A stretch of 64,000 nucleotides of DNA, from contig BROG01000344.1 in assembly GCA_030159075.1 (NCBI GenBank), positions 248,001-312,000 on the forward strand, in the 5' to 3' direction. The stretch is from Atrina japonica (taxonomy: Eukaryota > Mollusca > Bivalvia > Pterioida > Pinnidae). Position numbers and translations under genes: made by a program. A model generated the notes under the pieces. It did no database searches, was not told the origin of the DNA, and saw only the letters and a program-made list of their open reading frames with translations. Shown piece by piece: positions 1 to 64,000 of this stretch; position 1 is the first letter of the stretch; every line of letters begins with the position of its first letter.

Positions 1-262
1 TGCTTCTATTTTCTGAGGTATGTCCCCTTTTCATTTTTTTCATAACGATTTTGTACCATCAACTTCTCGGTAACTACAAGACCTAAAGCAAATCTGATGT
101 GATTTTCTGGTTAGACAAATACTGTTAGTAGCTTTGCACATCTGTTTCAAATTCTCGCTAGGGGCTGAAAAATGTCAGTAAATTTTCGATGTTCAAAAAC
201 TAAGCACTTTTACTATAGACATTTCTATGAGAAAGGTGTTCAGTTTAGAAGTTGCACAAGCA

Positions 263-1240
263 CAAGAAGTTTCAAGGTCAAATGTTTCGAGGCCAAAGTC
301 ACAGAGGCATTCAAAATATTAAATCTGAATATCTCTTAAACTATCAGTTTTATATTTTTTTTATATTTTAGTATAAGCATGACAGATTTTTAGGATATGT
401 GCGGAAGAATATCTTAATGAAATTTCAGGGTTATCAAATCAAAGGTCAAGGTCACAGCTCAAATTCTTTATACCTCAAAACTTTCCAGTTTAGTTGGCGG
501 CATATATTTATAGATAATACCGCAAAAGATATATGTGTGAAATTTCAAGGTCGTCAGATCAAGGTCACAGCTCAGTTTGAATATTCCAACTTCATTATAT
601 GATAGTGTTTGGGATTTGTTGGAAATCAACTGAAAAATATGTGTGTGAAGTTTCAAGGTCACAGATCAAAGGTCAAGGTCACAGATCAATTTGAAAATAT
701 CAACAGAAAATAGCTAATAACTGCAAAACCTTTATATGCACTATATATTAGTATTGAAGATTGCTTAATGTTGGGAATCTATTGAAAAATATTGTGCAAA
801 GTTTCAAGGTCATCGGATTGAACGTCAAGGTCACAGCTCAATTTAAAAAGTTTAATTCAGAATACCTGAAAAACTATAAACTTTTCATATAAATGTATAT
901 GTTATGTTGAGGATTTGCAGCAAATACGCTGAAACATATTTGTGGAAAGTTTCAAGGTGGATCAAAGATCAAGGTCATACTTCAATTTGAAAATGTTTAT
1001 TCCGAATACCTAAAAGAGTATGGACTTTCCATATATATGTTATTATAGACAATGCCACAAAGAATATATGTATTAGGTCTCAAGGTCATCAGATCAAAGG
1101 TCAAGGTCACAGCTCAATGTGAATATTTCAACTTCATAATATGTTAGTGTTAGAATGTGTTTGAAAATTATTTGTGTAAAGTTTCAACGTCATCAGATCG
1201 TGGGTCAGAGTCACACCTCAATTTGAAAATTCCAACTCGA
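263..1240. repeat. Degenerate tandem repeat rich in TCAAGGTCA
   Basis: At least seven diverged units of roughly 120-160 bp share a core like GTTTCAAGGTCATCAG, followed by CAAAGGTCAAGGTCAC and a variable AT-rich part. Three units (near 441, 667, 1,097) contain AGGTCA twice with no gap. The short reading frames here (399-662) are incidental. Confidence 0.75.
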
Positions 1241-1623
1241 AATACGAGGTCGATGCTCATTTAAGGCCCTCGTATAATTGCCAAGGTTGCATTTCAAATT
1301 TCCCATAATTTTGATACAACTGCAATTTGACCGGTTAATGTTTCAAGCGCGCGCCGCGGTGAACCTGAACGTATTTTTGACGTCTGCCAGCTGACTCAGC
1401 TGATCAAACTGCTTCGATAGTTACGATGAGGAACAACGGACAAAAATTCTGTAATACACAGCAAATATTATAAAAGTCGCTGTGAAGATCCTTGGAGATT
1501 ATTTAGCAAAGCATGGTACATCTCTAGATGATTTAATAGTGTTCAGCGACGAATGTTTGCACAATTTCTTATGGAAATTTTACACAACTAAAAAAACGTA
1601 ATTATTTATGTATATTATTATAA

Positions 1624-2119
1624 ACATAATACCAAAGTTATAATGCTCAAGACGACATCGTTTCTGTCAATTAGACTTCATCAGTTGAGCTCCAATTTGA
1701 AAAGTATGTGTATTTTCTAAAGATAAAGTGGTATCATACAAGGCCAAATAATATCTCTAAAAGTATAGGCGAAATCCGTCTAAGAGTAACCACTGTAAAA
1801 AATGACTATCTTAGCTTAAGACAATTTTCGAATTTAAATAGTGTTAACAGTGCCAAATATTACTTTAGTATAAGATGAACAGCTGGTACCGAAATACCAG
1901 GTACTAGGTTTATGTATACCCTCGGGGACTCAAACGATCCACCAGCAGTGGCAACTACCTAGTGGTTAAAAATATTATTAACATAATACCAAAGTTATAA
2001 TGCTCAAGACGATATCGTTTCTGTCAATTAGACTTCATCAGTTGAGCTCCAATTTGAAAAGTATGTGTATTTTCTAAAGATAAAGTGGTATCATACAAGG
2101 CCAAATAATATCTCTAAAA
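1624..2119. repeat. 139-bp direct repeat, period 357 bp
   Basis: 1,624-1,762 and 1,981-2,119 are identical except for about one base (GACGACATCG versus GACGATATCG). The intervening 218 bp are unique, so this may be a 357-bp tandem unit with a truncated second copy or two recent insertions. Confidence 0.85.
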
Positions 2120-2160
2120 ATATGTTGCATATAACAAAACAAATATTATCTGTGTCTTAG

Positions 2161-2261
2161 GGCAACAGCAATTTTGTTGGCTCCCTCGCTCCCGACTATT
2201 GCCTTCCGCTTGGCGTCGGGCATCAGTCAAGACCTCGGGTGCCAACAAAATTGCAGTTGCC
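2161..2261. repeat. Inverted repeat (about 22-bp arms) with GC-rich centre
   Basis: GGCAACAGCAATTTTGTTGG at the left pairs with CCAACAAAATTGCAGTTGCC at the right, leaving a GC-rich loop with its own CCCGAC/GTCGGG pair. It looks like a small foldback element; no target duplication was identified. Confidence 0.65.
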
Positions 2262-5200
2262 ATCAGACCTAGTCAATAATTATACAATGTATATTATTAT
2301 TATTATTGTTGTTGTTGTTTTCATTGTTATAAACTATTCACCTCACTCATTTTACAATTAAAACTAACTGAAGGTTTGTTAATTCATTGTTGATATCATC
2401 GTCGTCATCGTCAGGATATTTTTCCCACCATGATTATTAGTAAACATTATCTCGTAAAACGATTGTATTATCTTTATTATTATTGTAGGTTTCTACATAA
2501 GATATTAGGCGCCATAATGCACTGGAGTTACATTTTTTCAAATAAAAAGCATTTATAATCTAATTAAAAATATTAATTCTATTCTAAGAATTAAGACAAC
2601 GTAATTAAAAATTCCAATATTTGACTTCAATATTTTTTCAAATGCATATATTTTGAAAAAAAAAATCAAGCACGTTCGGGTTTGTCCTACATTATTCAGC
2701 TTTTATTTTTCTTAAGAAACATAGCTGTAGATCTGTATGTCCATTTAGTATATCTCCGAGTCTGATATGTTGTAGCTTGGAGATAGTTTTGGAGACCAAT
2801 AAATAAGTTGCAAAATAATTTGTGTAGTCACGATTTGAACCAGAGACCCGAGGAGCCTTAAGGCTATTATTATGCAAAGTTGGTCAACCAACTATGTAGA
2901 AGTGAAAAATGTTTGAAGGTTGATATATTTTGTTTTCTTACGTACCTGTGACCTTGACACCACGACGTTGAAACTTTGCCATAATGACCCTTAGATAATT
3001 TCTACTTAATCTTTGAATACAGAAAGTCAATCAATTTTGAGTTTTTAAGCCATTTGTTTAAAACTAAACCATGACATTTGAAGCGCTCTCTAACAATTCG
3101 TTTATGAACAGCTTTCAATCATATTCGCAAACGCTGTTGACTTAACAATAATACATACAGTACCAAAGTTGATTTATGGGATAACATTATTGGAATAACT
3201 GATTTGAATACATTGCACGTTTCACAAAATGGACACTGTTGATAGTGTTCGGCAGCGTAAAATTTACTGGCATCAAGTATTATGATAAATCTTTACAGGG
3301 GGTTTCGTCTGTATGGCAGCGACCAGATTAAAATATTGAAAATGAAAACCTGATTGCACCCGGTATAAGAATAAAATTATAAATATAATATTTAGTATAA
3401 ATAAAATTCTAACTCCAAATAGAAGTTGTAAAATGTACGGGATTCGATACTTACAGGAAAAAACCCGTAACCTTTACGGATTTTTCACTTAAAGTTACGA
3501 TCGCTTTTGTGAAAATGATTTAAGTATTTACGTAAGGATTCCGTAAGTAAAACATTTACGGAAAAAATATGATTCTTTTTTAAACAGGCTGCAGATCTGT
3601 GAGAAAATTTCAACTAAAAAAGGAAGGAAACAGAAAGTTGTTTCGTGCTAAGCCTGCAACCTCGCTGGCAGGCGAGAAATAGTATGGAGTTGTTTCATAG
3701 AAAGTTAACCTCCGTTTATAAACTTTACAACATTTCGATGATGGTCTTCAGTGTTGAAATTAAATTTTGTTAGTATTTGTATGACACTTTTCGCCAAATA
3801 TTTTTTTTGCATATGGATACGTCAGCAGCTTTAGATGAAGTGGCAGAACTTTTGACATATACAATGGACTTATAGCAATCCAGACAGTTCACAATTCAAC
3901 TCTTTGCCTAAAGTCACCAAATTTACTCAATACTCAAGCTTAACTTTTATTTCATTATTTTGGCTATATAATCGTTTGTAAAAAAATTTGGTTTGAGTGA
4001 TTAGGATACTTATTATTTTTCATCATTCACATATGAAGTTTTGCGTCACAATTATGGTTTTCATGTAAAAATGAATAAATACGTTGGGTACAGGACGCAA
4101 AAATTAAGTATGCAATCAAACATGTTTTATAAATATTACTGCAGTTTTCTTTAGATGAGCAATAATTGTAATCGTTATTTAAAAATCCATGCCGTCAATA
4201 TACAAACATGTAAACTTACAGAATAAGTTTAGTGTGTTTTTACCTTAAGGTCACGTAAAATTGGTTCAGTTTTAGTAAATTGGGTGACTTCAGGCCCTGT
4301 GCCGTTGTGTGAGAGAAGCATACTATTCAACTGATCTACAAGGTGTGTCAAAATCAAAACACGAGATGTCTTATGTACCAAAATAATTTATTTTGTCCAA
4401 ATCACATGACGTATGCCTTTAGTATCATACCATAAACTTAACAAAGTTCAATTTGACAAAAATAATGATCATGTCAAACCAAACATAATACAATGGCGAA
4501 CGTTATACTGTTTCACAACTTCGCTATGAGATGTGTTTACAGTCATATTACAAAAATAAATATCATATACTACTGGCGTATATACAGCTATGATATACAA
4601 ACACACAGGTGTCATACATATATCAACTATAGCCACATACCCATAGCTTTCAATGTTAATGAATCTCTTTCAAATAATATATTCGATGAAATTTTGTAAG
4701 GTTGCCCTTTTAGGTAAACTGCAAGTATTTGTAAGTGACAAAAATTACAGTGTCGTTTCCATTTTTTCATAGTAAATGGTATCAACAAAATAATAACTGC
4801 AATAAAAAAATTGATGTTTTTCAAAAAATATAACTTCAGTGAAATTTTATAAAAAATATCAGTCGAAAATAAACCTTCTTCTAATTATATAAGTTTTCAC
4901 AAGACTCGATAGAAGCGTTAACTTGTGACAGATACTTGCAAAAATTAATTTTACATAGAAAGCTATAGGAAGTTGACGTTAGTTGATCCACATTTGACAT
5001 TGTACTGTACATCTAGGTATGTTGGGATAACACGAAATAATTTAATACAAAGGGAGATTACTAACATAGAAATAAAATGCCACAGCGCTTCTACTCCCGG
5101 AAACACAATTAATCGGATAAGGTATACTCCAATGAAAACAAATATCTCAGACAAAATTAATTGGGAAACATTAAAGATATGTAAATTATTATCTTGATGA

Positions 5201-7403
5201 CAAACAAAAATACAACCAGGCGATGTACAATATTTCCACTTCGGAAGTAGATAATTAAGTATTCAACAGTTATGGTACCCGTTCACTTTACGTACAAATA
5301 TTATGAATTGTGCTTTATCCAGGAAAATCTATCATTGACGTTAAAGATTTTATTGATTCAAATTTATCATACCGTAATTGCTCAGTGTTTTTCAATTGCC
5401 AGTAGTTTATATCAACGGGACATATCCTATTCAGTCATATTAGAAAGGACTGTTTGGCAAATCCACGCATTTTAGTACAGACTGCCAGATAAATCTTTTA
5501 AGATTAAGAATTACGCAAATGTTAGGTTTTCAATATGAATGCATCGTCGAACAGATAGGTCTTTCATTAGAATATGTCTACTGCCCTTTATTAAAATGTA
5601 GAGAAAGTGCGTTTGGATAGAAATGTATTATGTATCAAAATATTAAACGGTTTTATACATAAACGAAATTCGAAAAATTATTGCAATGAAAGCAATTAAA
5701 ATCATTTAACATATTTTGTATCTTTCAAAGAGGTATTTTAGAATATATTAATTAAAAAAACGTTTATGTCCTCTGACCTACATGTACCTGCTTGCAGATT
5801 TGTGTTTTATAGTAAAATATTGTTCAAGAGCTGGTAAGTGGTCGGAAAAATCGTATTATCCATGAAAAAAATCATATTAAGAATTTTGCCAATGAATACA
5901 ACTTTACAAACCTTGTTAGATTACAGGTGACCCTGTTAAATTACAGGTAGAAAACTAACTGGGATGAAATGGATTGAGCCTAAGGGATATGAAAATGACA
6001 AAAGCATCGACACCAAGATATTAACAGCAGCATAATTCATAAGGCAACATTCAAAAAGTTATAAATAACGGACAAATACGGAAATCCGTATTAATCCGGA
6101 GATTGCAGCAAGTGCCATGAAGGAATGAACACCACCTACTGACGGCGACATCAGCCGCAAGTCTGTCTTTTCATATCAAAACTAGGTGCAAGTCCTGGTC
6201 ATATTGTAGTGGAAAATGTAACTACCACTACCTACCAGGTGCATATATTTTAACATTCTGACAGTTAAATGTTCTATTTACAAACAGTCAATTTAGGATG
6301 ACGTAACACGATATAAACTAGTTTAGAACTCTGTATGGAATGTTACAACATAATACATGACGTTGGCATGCTAAACAACAGTCATAAATAAGTACATAAC
6401 ATATCATAGCAAAAGGAGATACTAATTGTAAAACGTCCGGGAAATGGCACAATATGTAAAAAAGTGAAACAAAGCATTACTTGATTGGAATGTAAAGCAA
6501 TATTAATCATAACTATACGACAGATACATACGATATTCTGGACATTTTATCCAGAACAAAAGGAATGCCAGAACAGAATATTAATCAATCACATAACAAA
6601 AACACATGCTAACAGTATCATTAAAATTATCTTTGGTTTCTTCAGCAATTGAAAAATCATGTAGCTATCTTATCCAATTTACTTTCACTCAAGTACAATC
6701 TACAAAATGCAATTTGTTACCGTAATGTTAAGAGCAAAGACCAATTTGACTACAAAAGGAATGCCTCGATACTAAAGATAACCATTGTCTATAAATCTGG
6801 TCAAATCATTCTTTATTGAAGACATATATTAGTCATCCATCCAACACTGTCATTAAATCAAACCAATAAGGACTTCATTACAGATAATTGACTTTGAGGT
6901 AAAACTTTATATCATCCCATTTCCAGATTGATATGTTTAGTTAGTATAGGTATCGGTTATCACACGCCATACAAATCATTTACATTATGTGTCATTTCAA
7001 ACATCAAATTGGGTAGACATGTAGGATGCATGTATAAATAACATATAAAGAAAAGTGCGACATGTTGCTTTATCCGTCCTTTGACTCAGATACGTTCTGT
7101 AAGTAAAACAATGGAAAAGATACCCTGTACTTTAAACTTCACATTACATAAATCATTCTACAGAAGGACAAAAAAGACCGGTGATACTGTTTTACTGTAT
7201 ACCTAGAAATAGAATTATCATTCCTGATTATTTTCGCCCTTTCAGGACATTCAACATATTCACCCTAAATTCGCCCTAATTCACCATAGTCACACAGTTA
7301 GTATGTATTTTCACGCTACAATAATTTAGCTTGGAAATGTCGCTTTGATTTTAAATTCGCCCTCTCATCTTATGACAAAAATTAAACGGGAGCTGAAATT
7401 TCC
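2262..7403. other. AT-rich, no gene seen
   Basis: A short ATT/GTT simple repeat lies near 2,290-2,318. Otherwise no exon-like reading frame, RNA gene or clear mobile element was recognised on either strand. Part of it may be 3' flank or long 3' UTR of the RIM-BP gene; no poly(A) site could be assigned. Confidence 0.5.
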
Positions 7404-7415
7404 ATATATATATAT

Positions 7416-7468
<53 letters not shown>
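7404..7468. repeat. (TA)n microsatellite
   Basis: About 30 TA units with one interruption (TATAAATA). It creates the tyrosine/isoleucine run of a spurious minus-strand reading frame. Confidence 0.95.
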
Positions 7469-7470
<2 letters not shown>

Positions 7471-8320
7471 AAGTGGCAAATATACTATAAGGACATAGAC
7501 TAAAGGCCAATTACTTTCATAGTCACGTTTAAAAAACAAAAAAGCAGATGAAACATGTTTTTCAGGATTAAATTTTTGGAACAACAGGTTTCCTTAAATC
7601 AGCATCTAAGCAAAACATTTTCATTTGGTAGCATAACCCTCTTTTACAGATTACAATGCATCTAAATTTGGAATCCTGTTTCAATTCTGAAACATCTTTA
7701 GAAGATCAGATCTAGAGATCTAGTCCGACTCAAATTACAAAATATTTTGATTTAGAACTGGATACGATATACACTTTGACAAAATATATATCATGCAATG
7801 TTACTTATAAATATTTGGAAATATAAAGTAAAAATTGTTTTCACTGACCATGTCTTTAAGGAAATTATTAATACTACTCCATAAAAATATAGTTCTCTAT
7901 TTAAAGTTGTCATTTAATTCTAACTCAATTGAAGTTTTAACCTAATATTTGCAGATTTATAGAGAAATGTTTCTTATGTATAATATGTAAAGCAATAAAA
8001 AATTGTCGAATGCACTGAATACATACCTCATTTGGAACTTTAAAATGGCATTCGGTAAATACTGAAGATGTTCAAATAATATAAATGTAGATATAGATAC
8101 ACGACTAATAGATAAATGTCTACCGTTCATTAAAATCTAAGAAATGCATTTGTGAAGATTCCGTTTATACAAAGGTAATCTGTACAAAACAACAGGCACT
8201 GGTTTAAAGAGAAAAGAAATACATCACATAAGCTTTGCCTGTAGCACCCATTTTCTTGAAAAAGTATCCGACATGCTGAATGTACTTCCGGTTTGATCTT
8301 TCAATTAGAATATTGTTTTA
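7469..8320. other. AT-rich, no gene seen
   Basis: Non-repetitive sequence downstream of the RIM-BP stop with no supported coding or RNA feature. Confidence 0.5.
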
Positions 8321-8520
8321 CGCACACTCAACAATTTTTCTGTTATATCGTGGCGGCAAGTTTAAGTGGTGGAGGAGAGAACCTTTGGCCTTCTGAAACT
8401 GGCAAAATTTCTTGCAAAATTGAATTCTGTTAAAGTTGGAATCGAACCCGTACTAACTAAACTTGAGAGACTTCATGGTTTAGAGTGCAACTACTTCAAC
8501 TACTTCTCAGCCACTGTAGC
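8321..8520 (-). mobile_element. tRNA-derived SINE, old copy
   Basis: Diverged member of the family best seen at 50,564-50,802. It shares the body (CACACTCAACAATTTTTC, then GTGGAGGAGAGAACCT) and the head segment GAGAGACTTCATGGTTTAGAG, with internal deletions. The tRNA-like head is on the right, so the element reads on the minus strand. Confidence 0.7.
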
Positions 8521-9219
8521 ATAATATCCTTTCCAAATCGAGGTCTTTTAAATGCACGCCACATTACAAATACTGTATTTACTCCAATATACAGCAAAAC
8601 TTGGAGACACAATTGTGTTTGTGAGTCAAATCTAAATAAAAACATATACCGCTGACCTCGAAACATATTGTGTAAGAGCATGTATCAAGACTTTTTTCCC
8701 CATCTTAAACTGTATACAGATTTAAACAAGTTTACATAACTTCCTGATTCCAACCTTGTATCCGCAGTTTTCTCTTTCAAAGCCATAGCAAAATGTGTTA
8801 GCACAAATGATGTTCTGATTTAGCCCACATAGTCTTGCTGCCAGCACAGTTAAAAAAAACCTTAGATTTTTTTTATGAAAACTTTTACCTGTACAAACGT
8901 TGATATTAACAACATTATAGTAAAATATTTTCTGATCAACTCTTTACAGAGGTTACTTTCTCCTTTTACCAATTTACTTCTACTGTATTCCATTCTTTAA
9001 ATATTCTACCTCTCATAAAGTCTAGTAAATCTGTTCTCTTGTATATTTACAAAATATCACTATTTCCAATTACAAAGTTTGGTTAGTAATTAATCCACCA
9101 ATGTACTCACTTCGATTGAGTTTTCCTGTATGACGTCAGAAAAAAACACAATTTTTGCAAATAATGAACATTAAATGTTAGATCACAGATTGTATGTTTA
9201 GCATATAGCAATATCACTG
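8521..9219. other. Immediate 3' flank of the RIM-BP stop codon
   Basis: Probable 3' UTR by position only. No clear AATAAA on the minus strand was found close to the stop. Confidence 0.4.
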
Positions 9220-62622
<53,403 letters not shown>

Positions 62623-63340
62623 CTGGAAAGATAAAAAATATTTGATCTACATTATCTAGCGATAAATCACACACTAGGGTCGTGATATTTTGATGAATAT
62701 TAGCGGAAAATTTCATAAAAAGTGTGTCGTAATATTCTTATAATGTCTGATGATTTCACTTATCTCAAACAGACTCATAAAAATGAACTTAAGTCATCTG
62801 TCCCATGTGCTTCTCCAGGGCAGCAAAGGCTTGTTGGAAATTAATTTCATTCTCTTTACGGAAGAAATCAAAAGAGAGACATGTATGTGATTTGAAATAA
62901 TTAGAACTGCCTGAGGACGCTGATGTCAAATAAATTAATTATTTGAATTGTACACTATAAAAACTGATAAAATTCACAATATTGTGTTATTATTGATAAG
63001 AGGTTTTTGTTGATCTATGAGGTGATATGCAAATATATCAAAGTATTTTTGTTTTTATACTACATGTGCATTATATTGCATGGAAAATGTTATTTTATAC
63101 TATGTTGTCAAGCGGCCATTATTAAGCAAAATTGAGTCTTACACAATGTAGGTGTGGATATAATGACAAAATAAATGTCAATAGCATATGGGTTGGTATG
63201 TATAGAAAATTGGTCCACTGAAGTCAAAAATGTGTAAAAGTTTCAGATAACAGATGAGGCTCAAGGAAAGACAATAGCGATAGATAACCTTCAGTCTTTG
63301 GCTTATGTGATCTAATTAAAAATTTAATTTTGAATATCGT
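62623..63340. other. Intron upstream of exon 1
   Basis: AT-rich; no further upstream exon recognised. Confidence 0.5.
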
Positions 63341-63580
63341 GTTTTATGCCCTAGTAAACAAATTTTCAGTTTTATGGTGGTGGCCAGTTTTAATGGTAGA
63401 GGAGAGAACCTGGCAACAATGTACCCGGGAAGAGACCACTGGCTTTCCTCAGGTAAACTGGCAAACTTTCTCATAAAATCAGCTTAGGTTCCAGAAGGGC
63501 TCAAATCTACACTGACCAGAAGTGAGAGACTTCATGGTTCAAAGTGAGATACTCTGTTACCACTCAGTCACAGGGCCCCC
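63341..63580 (-). mobile_element. tRNA-derived SINE
   Basis: Body CAGTTTTATGGTGGTGGCCA, GAGGAGAGAACCTGGCAAC and head GTGAGAGACTTCATGGTTCA as in the 50.6-kb copy; the A and B boxes are mutated. Same orientation as the gene. Confidence 0.82.
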
Positions 63581-64000
63581 ATGTGAACTAATAAGCCCCC
63601 CCCTCTACCAACAAGTAATCTCTAATCACCACTTACATGTAATGGACATTTTTCAATCGGTGCAACAGTTCTGGAGGATTTTATATGATTTGACTGTGCC
63701 AATTGATTGGCACATGAACATAACTGTCCCATGATGTTAAAACATAAAATTCAACTTGGACTAAACTGTAGATGAACTCAAAAAAACTGAATTACATCTC
63801 TTACAGAGTGAACAGTAATTTGTCGGCATGACATCTGATACAAAATATGCATATGTGACACTAAAACTTCTCCATCAGCGAACAATTTTTTATTGGATTG
63901 TTATTATCCCAATCCACTGTGATTGAGATGGTAATAGTACGGCAGTATATTCAAATAATGGCACACACTAAAATTTGTCTGCAAAAGCACACTCAGATTG
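63581..64000. other. End of window, intron or 5' flank
   Basis: No feature recognised. Confidence 0.4.

Noticed and set aside
7351..7584. Minus-strand frame with Tyr-Ile run
   Set aside because: Generated by the TA microsatellite downstream of the gene.

Overview
This is a eukaryotic, AT-rich, intron-rich and repeat-rich window. It is dominated by one gene on the minus strand. I assembled 25 coding exons with consensus splice sites between 62,622 and 9,220. Together they read 4,428 nt (1,475 codons plus a stop) with every junction in phase. The encoded protein has the domain order of a RIM-binding protein (RIM-BP; RIMBP2/TSPOAP1 family): N-terminal coiled coil, SH3-I, three fibronectin-III domains, a long disordered linker, SH3-II, SH3-III and a short polybasic C-terminus. 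The 5' end (start codon and promoter) lies beyond the right edge of the window. The many minisatellites, tRNA-derived SINEs and small DNA transposons inside long introns suggest a lophotrochozoan, most likely a bivalve mollusc; this is inference and no species is named.

Layout, left to right. 1-9,219: downstream of the stop codon, with no recognisable gene; it holds degenerate AGGTCA-rich repeats, a 139-bp direct repeat and an old SINE. 9,220-19,568: last exons (polybasic tail, SH3-III, SH3-II, large disordered exon). 21,332-31,915: linker exons and the three FN3 domains. 33,520-38,477: inter-domain linkers and SH3-I, with several minisatellites. 39,800-46,490: exons before SH3-I, a piggyBac-like relic and foldback repeats. 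46,491-62,622: coiled-coil exons separated by large introns that contain a nested TTAA-flanked DNA transposon. 62,623-64,000: intron sequence with another SINE.

The most unusual feature is a set of intronic minisatellites that start exactly at exon borders and whose repeat unit carries a copy of the adjacent splice site. Exons 2, 3 and 17 have arrays of extra 5' splice sites, exon 10 has a looser version, and exon 8 has an array of extra 3' splice sites. All 24 introns are phase 0 or phase 1. A 172-bp CU repeat (sense strand) fills most of the short intron before exon 10, which could be skipped without changing the frame.

RIM-BPs act at presynaptic active zones, where their SH3 domains bind proline-rich motifs in RIM and in voltage-gated calcium channels. 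No second protein-coding gene could be supported in either orientation.
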